Source: Candidatus Binatota bacterium
Lineage (GTDB): Bacteria > Desulfobacterota > Binatia > UBA1149
DNA length: 64,000 nucleotides
Direction: 5' to 3'
Assembly (NCBI GenBank): GCA_012960245.1
Contig: DUBO01000040.1
Coordinates: 1 to 64,000, forward strand
Positions 40,845 through 49,943 of the stretch are shown here, piece after piece. The stretch's first letter is position 1, and the number at the start of each line of letters is the position of its first letter. The notes under the pieces are model-generated. The model was not told the origin of the DNA. It saw only the letters and a list, made by a program, of their open reading frames with translations, and did not search any database. The position numbers and the translations under genes are program-made.

Positions 40845-42005
40845 TTGATCAACTACGACCCTTACTCGGACAGCTTCCACGAGAACCCCTACCCCGTCTA
40901 CCGCGAACTGCGCGATACAGCCCCTGTCTACCACCATCCCGAACAGGGCTTCTGGGCCATCTCTCGCTACGAAGACGTGGCCGCCGCGCTGATGCGCCCA
41001 CAGGTTTTCTCGTCAAAACGGTTCCTGGGGCCCCCTCCCCCGTCCGACCCGTCATCTCTTATGCCCATCATGGTGGTCCTGGACCCGCCGCGACACGACG
41101 AGCTCCGCTCGCTGGTAAACCGCGCCTTCACGCCACAAAGAATAGCAGCCCTTGAGCCACACATTCGCGACATCACCACCGACCTGGTCGATTCTTTTAT
41201 AGACTCGGGCCACTGTGACCTGTTCCGGGATCTCGCGGCACCACTGCCGACCATCGTCATCGCCGAACTCCTCGGTGTCCCCACCGAGGACCGCGAAATG
41301 TTCAAGGAAAAGTCCATCGCCATCGCGGCCAGCGTGGGCCCGGCGGGGGTGAAGAACACCGACGCGTCCTTCGAACTCGCAGCATACCTGTCGGAGGTCT
41401 TCACCGAGAAACGCAAACACCCTGGCGATGACCTGATGAGCGCGCTGCTCACGACCGAGATCAACGGACGCGCCCTGAGCCAGGAAGAACTGATGGGATT
41501 CGCACTCCTGCTCCTTGTGGCCGGGAACGAAACCACTACCAACCTCATAAGCAACGCGACGATCCTCCTCGACCGCTTCCCGGACCAGCGGGCCCGCCTG
41601 CTGGAAGACCGCTCGCTGATCGGCTCGGCCGTCGAGGAATTCCTCCGTTTCGAGTCCCCCGTCCAGGGCGTTGAGAGATTGCTGACAGAAGACGTCGTGA
41701 TCCAGGGCCAGACGATTCACAGGGGAGAGAAAGTTTTCCTGCTGCTCGGCGCCGCCAACCGTGACGAGAGGGAGATCGAGGATCCCGATCGCTTCGACGT
41801 CGGCCGCGACCCCAATCCTCACCTGGCCTTCGGATTCGGTGCCCACTTCTGCCTGGGATCGAGCCTGGCCCGCCTTGAGCTACGCGTCGTGTGGGAGGAA
41901 ATCCTCGCGCGATTCCCAAAATTTCGCGTTGTGCAACCGGTCGAGCGCCTGCACTCCGCAACCTTCCGTGGCATGCTCAGCGTTCCCCTGGAGTTGGACA
42001 CCTAG
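40845..42005 (+). CDS. Cytochrome P450
   Basis: 386 residues starting at TTG 40845 with AGAGGA eight bases upstream. It is a soluble bacterial class I P450. The I-helix is LLLVAGNETTTNLISNA, the ExxR region EEFLRFESPVQG, and the heme loop FGFGAHFCLGSSLARLELR with axial Cys336. The N-terminal DPYSDSFHENPYPVYRELRD is typical. It needs a ferredoxin partner; the nearest is the small Fe-S protein at 47406-47630. The substrate is unknown, though P450s start steroid side-chain oxidation in cholesterol degraders. Confidence 0.94.
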   Translation: MINYDPYSDSFHENPYPVYRELRDTAPVYHHPEQGFWAISRYEDVAAALMRPQVFSSKRFLGPPPPSDPSSLMPIMVVLDPPRHDELRSLVNRAFTPQRIAALEPHIRDITTDLVDSFIDSGHCDLFRDLAAPLPTIVIAELLGVPTEDREMFKEKSIAIAASVGPAGVKNTDASFELAAYLSEVFTEKRKHPGDDLMSALLTTEINGRALSQEELMGFALLLLVAGNETTTNLISNATILLDRFPDQRARLLEDRSLIGSAVEEFLRFESPVQGVERLLTEDVVIQGQTIHRGEKVFLLLGAANRDEREIEDPDRFDVGRDPNPHLAFGFGAHFCLGSSLARLELRVVWEEILARFPKFRVVQPVERLHSATFRGMLSVPLELDT

Positions 42006-42044
42006 GCAACAGCGCGGGCCCTTGGCGTCCGATCTACGGGGGTC

Positions 42045-43349
42045 TCAGGCGCCGGCAACCGGGCGATCCCGCGCGGCGGCGCCCCCGAGTAATGCCCGTA
42101 CGTCGCCCGCGGCGCGCAGACCACTCACAAAAGCACTCTCTACCGTGGCGGCGATCACCGGGGTGGAGGTAGCCGAACCGGCCCAGAACAGTGCCCCGGT
42201 ATCGGCCGCGGTCAGCTTCACCCTCGACCCAGCACCGCCGGGCCGCACGAGCGTATATCCCCCGCAAGCGAACGGGTCCGCCGCCCAGTCAATCCGGCGA
42301 CGGGCAACCAGCTGGCCGCGAGGATCGGCCTTCGGGAACAGGCGCTCCAGGTCCGAGATGCAGATCTCGGTGGCTTCGTCCTCGCTGACCTCCGACAGGC
42401 GGGCTGCCCGGGGGCCGGTCGCGTAAGCCGTAAGCACGGCCTGGGTCTCGTACTTGGCTCCGTAAAAAACCGGCCAGTAAAGGGTCACCGGACCCGTTCC
42501 ACACGGCAGGTTGGCGAGCCACCTGGGCCAGAACCGCTCCTTGAAGTGCAACAGCACCTTGACGACCGGCCCGGCCACCAGGCCCTCGAACGCCTCGTGT
42601 TTGCCAGCCGGCAGCTCGGGCTTGAAGCGCACCTTACCCGACTTGAGCACCCCCAGGGGTAGCGTGGTGATCGCGGCACGGGCAGAGAGCTCCTCGCCGC
42701 CGGTCGAACGGATCACGACGCCATCACCGCTCCAGTCTATGGACTCGACACCAAAACCGAGGCGCACATCAAGATCCCTGGCGATGTGCGAGACCACCGA
42801 GTCGTAGCCTTCAACTATGCGATGATTGAGACCGGTCTCGAGCTTGAGAACGTTGTCCTCCAGCAAACCGAGCAAGCCGACCTCGTCGACACTACCCGGC
42901 AAATGGGCAGTAAGTACCATCTGGGCCATGACACGCGCGTGGCCGCGGTATCCCTGCTTGTCGATGAACTCCCGCGCCGACATGTCGGGCGGCTTGAAAC
43001 GGGCGACCTTCATCAGGATGGGAAAGCTGGGCCAGACTCCGGGGTGGAGCAGGATCCACGGTAACCAGCGCGGTCGACCGCCCAGGCTGAACATCGTGTG
43101 ACGGGTCAGGGGACAGGGCCGAGCCTCCACGCCAGCTGCCATCGCGTCAGGCCACGTCGCGGCACCGACCCCGTGTATAAACTCGGCTCCGCCCTCTACC
43201 GGCTCGTCACAGAAATCGCGTACCGAGTAGACCCGGCCACCGATCCGGTCGCGCGCCTCTACAACACACACCGACAGGCCCGACGCGGCCAGGTCCCTGG
43301 CCGCCGTGATCCCGGCCATGCCAGCTCCTATTACAATCGCGTCGAGCAT
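42045..43349 (-). CDS. FAD-dependent amine-oxidase-family protein
   Basis: 434 residues. The ATG at 43349 follows AAGGGAG. It has FAD-binding DAIVIGAGMAGITAARDLAA and VVEARDRIGGRVYSVRDF with GGAEFIHG, and the C-terminal WAGSATSTPVIAATVESAFV loop. The fold is that of monoamine oxidases and phytoene-desaturase-like enzymes. Amine oxidases, sterol oxidases and ring desaturases all occur in the family, so the substrate is open. It ends 39 bases from the convergent P450 gene. Confidence 0.87.
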   Translation of the reverse strand: MLDAIVIGAGMAGITAARDLAASGLSVCVVEARDRIGGRVYSVRDFCDEPVEGGAEFIHGVGAATWPDAMAAGVEARPCPLTRHTMFSLGGRPRWLPWILLHPGVWPSFPILMKVARFKPPDMSAREFIDKQGYRGHARVMAQMVLTAHLPGSVDEVGLLGLLEDNVLKLETGLNHRIVEGYDSVVSHIARDLDVRLGFGVESIDWSGDGVVIRSTGGEELSARAAITTLPLGVLKSGKVRFKPELPAGKHEAFEGLVAGPVVKVLLHFKERFWPRWLANLPCGTGPVTLYWPVFYGAKYETQAVLTAYATGPRAARLSEVSEDEATEICISDLERLFPKADPRGQLVARRRIDWAADPFACGGYTLVRPGGAGSRVKLTAADTGALFWAGSATSTPVIAATVESAFVSGLRAAGDVRALLGGAAARDRPVAGA

Positions 43350-43419
43350 CGTCCGAACTCCCTTGTCTTTTATCGCGGTCCCCACGGGGCGTAGCAGACC
43401 AATATCCGGATATTCAGTC

Positions 43420-44529
43420 TCACGAATCGCTCCTGTTAGCGAGCCAGTCATTGACCAGGGGAAATATCTCAGTTGGTGACGCGTACCCGGCAAGCAGGTC
43501 GTCGTGTCCGAAGTCCACGCTGAACCCATCGCTTACGCCAGCGTGCAGAAATGTTTTGTCCGTGCTCCCGAAAGCGTCGTACGCCGCGCGAACCGATTCG
43601 GCAGGTCGCTGCAGGTCACTCCCCGCCGCCATCACGAGCAGCGGCAACTTAACCTCTTCCAACCGGTCCGAGTACACCACCGAGCCGTCAAGGTTGCGCA
43701 TGGTGCCCTCGTCGATCCAGGTCTTAAACTGGTCGACCAGGCTGGCAGCTTCGTCGGGAATCCCGTTGCGAAAGTAACGAGCGGAAACCAGCGGGGCGGT
43801 ATTACAGGACCGAAAGCTGCTCTCGAGCGCATGCGAGCGGCCGTAGGCAAGAATCGGCCCAGCCATGCGCGCGCCCGAGCGAAACGGCACGCGCCCTCGA
43901 ACGCTCATCCTCGGGGCAGCGGTCACGCCGGGCACCAGGGCCGCGGAATCCGTCAGCACCGGTGAGCCACAGGTCACCGCACCGCGCACCAAGCCGGCCT
44001 TGCCCTGTATAGCTGCCGCGTAGAGAGCCTGGCCACTCATTTCCATGCCTACCCAGAACGCTTGCGGCGCGCCGGTTATCTCGCACACGCGCGCGACCGC
44101 CGCCGGCAGATCGCGCTCGGCCAGGTCATCGAACGTCCATTGCAAGGCGCGGTCGGGCCCCGCTTCGGGCCAGCTTTCTCCACGGCCCCGCAAGTCGACC
44201 AGCCAGGTGTCGAAGCCGCGCCCGCTGAGATATCTCGCCAGCGAGTAGTCGGGATGCAGGTCGTATATGAAACGGCTGCCTGCCATCCCGTGGCTGCACA
44301 GAACGGGGTAGGGATGGGCGCGGCCACGGGCGCGATAGCGGTACAGCGCGAGCTTCCAGCCATCGGACGTAACGGCCGTGTGACGCTCGTCCTCGCCCGT
44401 ACTCCAGTCGAAGCGACGGTAGGAATAGCCCAGGGTAAGCGCTGCGGCCGTAAGCGTCCGTGCACCCGCAGCCAAGCCCTCCAGTCTCGCGGGCTTGCCC
44501 GCACCAGCACCATTCCCGCAAGTACTCAC
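43420..44529 (-). CDS. Alpha/beta hydrolase-fold protein with Glu at the nucleophile position
   Basis: 369 residues if it starts at GTG 44529, seven bases after the LLM stop. The fold is clear: VLCSHGMAGSRFIYDLHPDY (oxyanion hole), WLVDLRGRGESW, FDDLAERDLPAAVARVCEIT, and late His in DFGHDDLLAGYASPTEI. The nucleophile elbow, normally GHSMGG, reads VGMEMSGQAL, so Glu163 (GAA at 44041-44043) stands where Ser is expected. The protein may be catalytically altered or a binding protein. It is co-directional with the LLM gene upstream and the flavoprotein downstream. Confidence 0.82.
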   Translation of the reverse strand: MSTCGNGAGAGKPARLEGLAAGARTLTAAALTLGYSYRRFDWSTGEDERHTAVTSDGWKLALYRYRARGRAHPYPVLCSHGMAGSRFIYDLHPDYSLARYLSGRGFDTWLVDLRGRGESWPEAGPDRALQWTFDDLAERDLPAAVARVCEITGAPQAFWVGMEMSGQALYAAAIQGKAGLVRGAVTCGSPVLTDSAALVPGVTAAPRMSVRGRVPFRSGARMAGPILAYGRSHALESSFRSCNTAPLVSARYFRNGIPDEAASLVDQFKTWIDEGTMRNLDGSVVYSDRLEEVKLPLLVMAAGSDLQRPAESVRAAYDAFGSTDKTFLHAGVSDGFSVDFGHDDLLAGYASPTEIFPLVNDWLANRSDS

Positions 44530-44536
44530 GCGTAAA

Positions 44537-45760
44537 CTACTCGTCGCCGACCAGCAGGTCGCTGCCATCGCCCCAGGCCACGCCACTGCCACGCTCGCGT
44601 CGCTCGTCTTCGTGTTCCCCGATCGCACTGACGATAGCGTTCTGCAGGTCACCTATCACCTGCGCGCTGTTGCGATTGCACCAGTCGAGGCTGTCCTCGC
44701 GCGTGCGGTTGGCACCGTTGACGGCCGGCATCACGTAGCGGGCAAACAATTCGTAGCTGTTCGCCGTGCGCTGCGGATCGGCGCAGTCGTGGGCGATCAT
44801 CATGAAGGTACCAAAACCACCCGAGCGCTCGCGTAGTTGCTCGATCTGCTCGATGGCGTCGTCCGGCGTACCGATGATCGCACGGCCCAGCACGGTCAGG
44901 CCCCGCTCCGTCCACTCCTCGACGGCAGCCTCGGTGCTGCTGCTGTAGTCCAGCTTGTTGCCTCCCAGTTGCTCGAAGTAGTGTACGAGCTTGAGTAGAC
45001 CGTGTTCCATGTCGGCTCGGGCCTGTTCTCTTGTCTCGGCCAGGTGCATGGGCGCCACCAGCCGCCAGTTGCGGCGGTCGACCACGTGCCCGTGCTCGGC
45101 GGCCAGTTGCTCGCACAACTGCCAGTGGGCGGGCAACAGGTCGAAACCCTCGGCGCTGCTGGCAGCCATCGACAGCATCCCGATGCCGTGCTTGCCGGCA
45201 GCACGCGGACCTGACGGCGAAATCGCGGCGGCCACGGCCACCTCGACCGACGGATGGGTATGCGGTGCCATCTGCACGCGCGCATCCCTGAGTTCAAACC
45301 AGTCGGTCTTGCGCGTAACGGTCTCGCCGCGGAGCAGCGGGATCAACACCTCCAGCGCCTCGTCCATGCGGTGACGCTGAGACGAAACGTTGATACCCAT
45401 CATGTGTGCGTCTGACGGTAGCTGTCCCGGCCCCACCCCGAACATCACCCGGCCGCGGGTCTGGTGGTCGAGCTGAACGATGCGGCCGGCTACCATCAGC
45501 GGGTGGTGATAAGGCAACGACACCACGCCGGTACCCAGGCGTATGTTGCGCGTGCGCTCGGCGGCCGCGGCTATGAAGAGTTCGGGCGACGATATGGTTT
45601 CGTAAGCACCCGAGTGGTGCTCGCCTATCCACAACTCGTCGTAGCCTAGTTGGTCGAGTTGCTCGGCCAGCTGCAGGTCGCGGTGCAACTGCAGGGTTGG
45701 ATTCTCGTCGGTGGGATGAAAGGGCGCCAGGAACACCCCGAAACGCAGCGGTTCATTCAT
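44537..45760 (-). CDS. LLM-class monooxygenase, long form
   Basis: 407 residues, bacterial luciferase-like barrel. It has FGVFLAPFHPTDENPTLQLH, LAEQLDQLGYDELWIGEHHSG, IRLGTGVVSLPYHHPLMVAG, MFGVGPGQLPSDAHMMGINV and GRAIIGTPDDAIEQIEQLRE. The EHHSG and GP.QLPSD motifs are those of FMN-dependent limonene-1,2-monooxygenase-like and related terpenoid monooxygenases. A terpenoid or cyclic-ketone substrate is plausible. The C-terminal tail is acidic and variable. Confidence 0.88.
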   Translation of the reverse strand: MNEPLRFGVFLAPFHPTDENPTLQLHRDLQLAEQLDQLGYDELWIGEHHSGAYETISSPELFIAAAAERTRNIRLGTGVVSLPYHHPLMVAGRIVQLDHQTRGRVMFGVGPGQLPSDAHMMGINVSSQRHRMDEALEVLIPLLRGETVTRKTDWFELRDARVQMAPHTHPSVEVAVAAAISPSGPRAAGKHGIGMLSMAASSAEGFDLLPAHWQLCEQLAAEHGHVVDRRNWRLVAPMHLAETREQARADMEHGLLKLVHYFEQLGGNKLDYSSSTEAAVEEWTERGLTVLGRAIIGTPDDAIEQIEQLRERSGGFGTFMMIAHDCADPQRTANSYELFARYVMPAVNGANRTREDSLDWCNRNSAQVIGDLQNAIVSAIGEHEDERRERGSGVAWGDGSDLLVGDE

Positions 45761-45836
45761 CGGTGGATCTTACAACCCGGCGCCAACTCTCGCCAGCGGT
45801 CCCGGGTCTCTCCGCGAGAACGACTGCTCGTTTTAG

Positions 45837-46946
45837 TCAGTCGCCCGAAAGTTCCGGTATCACGTGCTTCCCCAGCAGGTCTATCGATTTCAGGACCTGC
45901 TCGTGGGGGATATCGTAGGGATTGAGCAGGCACAGCAGCAGGTCGCAGCCGGCGTCCTTGTAGCGGCGCGCGATTTCAATGCAGCGGTCGGGGTCACCCA
46001 CCATGGCCGCACCGCTTTCGCGTATGTAGTCAAAGTCGAGCTGGTCAAGTGAGCCCGCTTCGTCGAGTTGCTTGATGTCTTCGGCGTAGCCGTAGCTTCC
46101 CAGGTCCTCGTTGAAGCGCCGGGCGTAGTCGGCCACCGTCGCCACCTGCCGCGCGCCCGCCCTGGGGTACCAGGTCATCGATTCGGCGGCCTCTTCGAAG
46201 GCCTGCTCGTTGGTCTCCGCGCAGTGGCCCATGGTAAACGTGGCCACGCGTTCGTTGCGCACCCTGCCCTTGGGCTGTGTGCATTCGGCCAGGCCTTCAC
46301 GGTAGGCCGCCACCCGCGGCAGGAGGTCTTCGGGCGGCACACCAACGGCAAAAGACAACAGGCCCACGCCCATGCGACCCACGCCGCGGTGTCCGTCGAG
46401 GCTGGTCGTGGCTGACCACAGCGGCGGGTGCGGCTGCTGCACCGGACGCGGCAACACGCGCCGGGCCGGCATGCTCCAGTGCGTACCGTTGAACTCGTGC
46501 AGGTCGTCGGTCCAGCAACCCACGATGTGGTCGAGCGCCTCGGAGAGCATCTCGCGCGTCACCTGCGGGTCGATGCCAAATCCTTCCAGCTCGGCGGCAG
46601 TGGCCGAACGGCCCACTCCGAACTCGACGCGCCCGTTCGACAGGTTGTCGAGCATGGCCACGCTCTCGGCCGTTCGCACCGGGTGGTTGTATGGTTTGGG
46701 CGTGAGCCGAACTCCGTAGCCGATGCGCAGGCTGCTGGTTCGCGCCGCCACGGCCCCGTACAACACCTCGGGGTTGGAGCAGTGGGAAAACTCCTCGAGG
46801 AAGTGATGCTCCACGGTCCACATGCTGTCGAAGCCGGCCTGCTCGCCAGCCACGGCCTGGTCGACCACGTTGACTATGGCCTGTTGCTCCTTGCCCGCCG
46901 TCCAGGGCCGTGCCACCGGGATCTCGTGAAAAAGCGCGAATTTCAT
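45837..46946 (-). CDS. LLM-class monooxygenase, second long form
   Basis: 369 residues with GGGAGAACAACC before the ATG. It has MKFALFHEIPVARPWTAGKE, AGFDSMWTVEHHFLEEFSHC, LRIGYGVRLTPKPYNHPVRT, NGRVEFGVGRSATAAELEGF and GAAMVGDPDRCIEIARRYKD. It is in the luciferase-like family and similar in design to, but clearly distinct from, the neighbouring 407-residue enzyme (76-base gap). The substrate is unknown. Confidence 0.88.
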   Translation of the reverse strand: MKFALFHEIPVARPWTAGKEQQAIVNVVDQAVAGEQAGFDSMWTVEHHFLEEFSHCSNPEVLYGAVAARTSSLRIGYGVRLTPKPYNHPVRTAESVAMLDNLSNGRVEFGVGRSATAAELEGFGIDPQVTREMLSEALDHIVGCWTDDLHEFNGTHWSMPARRVLPRPVQQPHPPLWSATTSLDGHRGVGRMGVGLLSFAVGVPPEDLLPRVAAYREGLAECTQPKGRVRNERVATFTMGHCAETNEQAFEEAAESMTWYPRAGARQVATVADYARRFNEDLGSYGYAEDIKQLDEAGSLDQLDFDYIRESGAAMVGDPDRCIEIARRYKDAGCDLLLCLLNPYDIPHEQVLKSIDLLGKHVIPELSGD

Positions 46947-47031
46947 GGTTGTTCTCCCTGCGGGCGCCCGCTGTACTGGCTTCTATACCAGCGGCGGGCA
47001 AGATGGGAGCCCCGGGGAGAGAGAAAACACC

Positions 47032-47418
47032 ATGACGAGATTATTTCTTGCCGCCAACGCGCTGCTGTGGCTGCCCTACGGCCTTTACTGTTTCCTGGTG
47101 CCGGAGTTCCTGGTCGAGGCCGCCGCCGTGTCGGCCACCGCCTCGACCGGCACCATTGAACTACGGGCTATGTATGGGGGCCTGCAGGCAGGCATCGGCG
47201 CCCTCTGCGCCGCCGGCGCGATGCGAGAGGAGTTGGAGCGACCGGCGTTGTTGCTGTTGCTCTTTCTTGCCTGCGGCCTGGCCCTGGCGCGCAGCGCGGG
47301 CGCCGTGATGGCGGCCGAGCTGTCTTCGTACACGGGCTCTGCGCTGTTGCTCGAATACACGCTCGCCGCTGCAAGCGCGTGGCTGTTGCGGAGTGGGTCC
47401 GGCGCTCAGTCTTCGTAG
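47032..47418 (+). CDS. Small four-helix membrane protein, DUF4345-like
   Basis: 128 residues, almost wholly hydrophobic with four predicted membrane helices: LFLAANALLWLPYGLYCFLV, ELRAMYGGLQAGIGALCAAG, LLLLLFLACGLALARSAGAV and ALLLEYTLAAASAWLLR. The ELRAxYGGL.(A/G)G motif is that of DUF4345 proteins. The start ATG 47032 is preceded by GGGGAGAGAG. Its last 13 bases overlap the convergent ferredoxin gene. Function unknown. Confidence 0.75.
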   Translation: MTRLFLAANALLWLPYGLYCFLVPEFLVEAAAVSATASTGTIELRAMYGGLQAGIGALCAAGAMREELERPALLLLLFLACGLALARSAGAVMAAELSSYTGSALLLEYTLAAASAWLLRSGSGAQSS

Positions 47419-47630
47419 AGCTTGACGATAGACACCGAGCCCTCGGGTCCTTGCAGACACAGGTCGCAGAGGGTGCACTCGTCTACGTTGTCTTCCACCA
47501 CGGCGACCGAACCAGCGTCGGCGCCGGCCTTGAAGATCTTGACCGGGCACACCTCGATCAACTTGGCCGCCAGTCCGTCGGTGGCGGCCACCAGTTCGTC
47601 GTTTACATCCACGCGTATGAACATTGCCAT
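47406..47630 (-). CDS. Small 4Fe-4S ferredoxin-like protein
   Basis: 74 residues. Cys positions are CPVKIF in the first half and DECTLCDLC in the second, giving one CxxCxxC cluster motif plus a remote CP, which is enough for a single [4Fe-4S] cluster. It starts MAMFIRVDVNDELVAATDGL after CAGGAGAAC. It lies 27 bases after the SucD-like gene, so it is probably co-transcribed with the ligase and lyase genes, an unusual companion for them. Confidence 0.82.
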   Translation of the reverse strand: MAMFIRVDVNDELVAATDGLAAKLIEVCPVKIFKAGADAGSVAVVEDNVDECTLCDLCLQGPEGSVSIVKLYED

Positions 47631-47657
47631 GTTTACGTTCTCCTGCTGCCCTTATGC

Positions 47658-48563
47658 TCAGGCGGCGCCGTCGAGGCGCTCCTGCACGAGGCGCGGAATG
47701 TCCCCGATCTCGTCTGCCACCGAAATACCCGCGTCGCGCATGCGACGGATCTTATCGGCCGGTGAATCCAGTTTCTTTTCAACGATGGTACCGGCGTGGC
47801 CGAAGCTCATGCCGTGCATATCGTCCATGAAGCGTCCTGCCACGAAAGCAACGATAGGCAGGCGGCTGTTGTTTTCCTTGGCCCAGCGCGCCAGTTCCGC
47901 CTCCGACGAACCACCCGGCTCGGAATAAATGACAACGGCCTTGGTATCCTCGTCGGCTTCGAAGTAGGGCATCAACTCGGCGTAGGTCGAGCCGATGACC
48001 GGGTCGCCGCCTATCGAAATTGCCGTGCTCTCGCCCAGGCCCGCCTGGCTCAGGGCGTTGCAGATCTCGGTGGTCATGCCACCCGAGCGCGACATGACGC
48101 CAACCACCCCGGGCTTGAAAGCCTTGCGACAGTCGACGGCCGGACCGCCAAGGCTGCCGAACCTGCACACGTCGGGGATGATGACTCCCAGGCAGTTGGG
48201 CCCGATCACGCGGGCGTCGTGCTGGGCCGCGTACTCGATGAACGCCGCCGCGTCGCGACGACAAATGCCCTCGGTGATAATCACCAGCAGCTTGACGCCG
48301 GCGTCGATGGCCTCGTAGGCCGCGTCGGCAGCAAAGGCCAGGGGCACCGTAATCACGGTGCCGTCTACCTTGCGCTGCTCGGTGATCTCGCGAACCGTGT
48401 TGTACACCGGCACGCCGTAGACCTCGCGACCACCCTTGCCGGGTGTCACCCCACCGACGATCCTGGAGCCGTACTCCAGGCACTCGCGGGTAAAGTTAAC
48501 CGCCTCGCGCCCGGTGATGCCCTGGACGATAAAATCAAAATCCTTGTGAACCAGAACTCCCAT
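47658..48563 (-). CDS. Succinate/malate-CoA ligase alpha subunit (SucD/MtkB-type)
   Basis: 301 residues. It has VLVHKDFDFIVQGITGREAV, the CoA-binding Rossmann part GGVTPGKGGREVYGVPVYNT, VIGPNCLGVIIPDVCRFG, and the phosphohistidine loop MSFGHAGTIVEKK with H256. The segment GVMSRSGGMTTEICNALSQAG is the SucD signature. The immediate presence of a SucC-like gene and, upstream, a malyl-CoA-lyase-like gene suggests malate thiokinase (MtkB) rather than TCA-cycle succinyl-CoA synthetase. Sequence alone cannot decide. Confidence 0.88.
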   Translation of the reverse strand: MGVLVHKDFDFIVQGITGREAVNFTRECLEYGSRIVGGVTPGKGGREVYGVPVYNTVREITEQRKVDGTVITVPLAFAADAAYEAIDAGVKLLVIITEGICRRDAAAFIEYAAQHDARVIGPNCLGVIIPDVCRFGSLGGPAVDCRKAFKPGVVGVMSRSGGMTTEICNALSQAGLGESTAISIGGDPVIGSTYAELMPYFEADEDTKAVVIYSEPGGSSEAELARWAKENNSRLPIVAFVAGRFMDDMHGMSFGHAGTIVEKKLDSPADKIRRMRDAGISVADEIGDIPRLVQERLDGAA

Positions 48564-48598
48564 CGCTTTCCTCTTCTCGCTCTCTGCTCGCCAGCCGC

Positions 48599-49807
48599 TC
48601 AGCCGTTGATCTTGTCGACGGCGCGCTTGGCCGCCTCGCTGATCGACACCGAACGGTCGCAGTATTCCACGCCGTACTTGTCCAGTATCTTCACCGCGTC
48701 GGCCTCCCACGCACCGGGCACGCGAAAAATAGTGATCTTGTCGGCGGGCTCGAAGCCCATCTCGATCACGCCTTTTATGACGCCGCGGGCCACCAGGTCG
48801 GCGCGGGTGTTGGACACCACGTTGGACATCACGGCTATCTTGTCGACGCCCGACTTGCCCAGCACCAGCTTGGTGAGCGCCACCGCCTTGGCGACGCTGG
48901 GGTTGCCGCCTATGGCCGCGTAGTTGGCCGGATCACCGCCTGCCTTGCGCACCGCATCGGTAAGCGTCAGCGAACCACCGCCAGCACCGATGACCAGGCC
49001 CACGTTGCCGCCGAACTCGACGACCGGACCGATGATGCCACGCGGGTCGTCGTCGTCGATCTTCTTGCCGGCCAGCTCAAACTCGGTAGGCTCGCGCACC
49101 GAGCGGGTGTCTTCCTCGCCCACGCCGAACTCGGCAAGCAGTTCTTTCTGCCGGTACTTGGCCTCGACTTCCATGTCCGAAAAACAATCGACCGCCAGCA
49201 GGCTGCCGTCTTCGAGCCGGGCCAGGGTCTGGATGTCGGCCTGGGTAAGATCGTAGTCGAGAAACAAGCGCGCGAGGCGAGCAATAACGCCGGCCATGCG
49301 GTTGAGTTCCGAACCGTTCAGGCCCAGGCCCGCGGCTACTTCCTTGGCGACGTAATCCGAGAACGGCACCAGCGCTGAAAAGTGTCTCGAGACCACGCGG
49401 TCGGGATGCGCCTCGGCGATGTCCTCGATGTTACCCGCGATGTCGGCTGCGAGCAGAAGCGGCTGCTTGGCCGTTCCGTCGTAACTTATCGACAGCGAGT
49501 ACTCGGCGGTGGCCGCTTGGACCTTCTCAACGAGCACGCCCCTGGGACCACGTCCGCCGTCGTCGATCTTGAGCAGTTCCTCGGTGGCGGTGGCCGCCTG
49601 CTCGGGGCTATCGACCGCCTGCGACTCGTCGGACCTGCTCGCGCCGCCCTTAGAGCCCACCAGCAGCTGGGCTTTTACGATTACCGCGCCGCCCAGTTCC
49701 TCGGCAGCACTGGCTGCCTCCCCGGCGTTGGCAGCCCTGCTGCCCTCGGGCACCGCGATACCTCGCCTGGCCAAAATCGTCTTGGTTTCAAACTCGTAAA
49801 AACGCAT
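48599..49807 (-). CDS. Succinate/malate-CoA ligase beta subunit (SucC/MtkA-type)
   Basis: 402 residues with GGAGGTGG before the ATG. ATP-grasp N-terminal part: MRFYEFETKTILARRGIAVP, GGAVIVKAQLLVGSKGGASR, ARLEDGSLLAVDCFSDMEVE. The C-terminal ligase part carries VIGAGGGSLTLTDAVRKAGG with GDPANYAAIGGNPSVAKAVA. It diverges noticeably from housekeeping SucC (for example GGNPS in place of GGGA), which supports a specialised substrate such as malate or a methylated dicarboxylate. It pairs with the following SucD-type gene (35-base gap). Confidence 0.87.
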   Translation of the reverse strand: MRFYEFETKTILARRGIAVPEGSRAANAGEAASAAEELGGAVIVKAQLLVGSKGGASRSDESQAVDSPEQAATATEELLKIDDGGRGPRGVLVEKVQAATAEYSLSISYDGTAKQPLLLAADIAGNIEDIAEAHPDRVVSRHFSALVPFSDYVAKEVAAGLGLNGSELNRMAGVIARLARLFLDYDLTQADIQTLARLEDGSLLAVDCFSDMEVEAKYRQKELLAEFGVGEEDTRSVREPTEFELAGKKIDDDDPRGIIGPVVEFGGNVGLVIGAGGGSLTLTDAVRKAGGDPANYAAIGGNPSVAKAVALTKLVLGKSGVDKIAVMSNVVSNTRADLVARGVIKGVIEMGFEPADKITIFRVPGAWEADAVKILDKYGVEYCDRSVSISEAAKRAVDKING

Positions 49808-49943
49808 ATCAGAAAACCACCTCCTGGGTCGTGGCCAGTCGTAGGGTCGGTCGAGCTGTCAGTCAGTCCAGCGCTCAAAATCAACGGGATTTCTAACCTT
49901 TCCACCCGCGCATTTCAACGTCAGCAGCCCCGTCGCAGCCGCT

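Noticed and set aside
40677-40937. N-terminal extension of the SnoaL-like protein to an upstream start
   Set aside because: The added sequence overlaps the P450 gene start and the divergent promoter and does not resemble the family; GTG 40676 gives the normal length.
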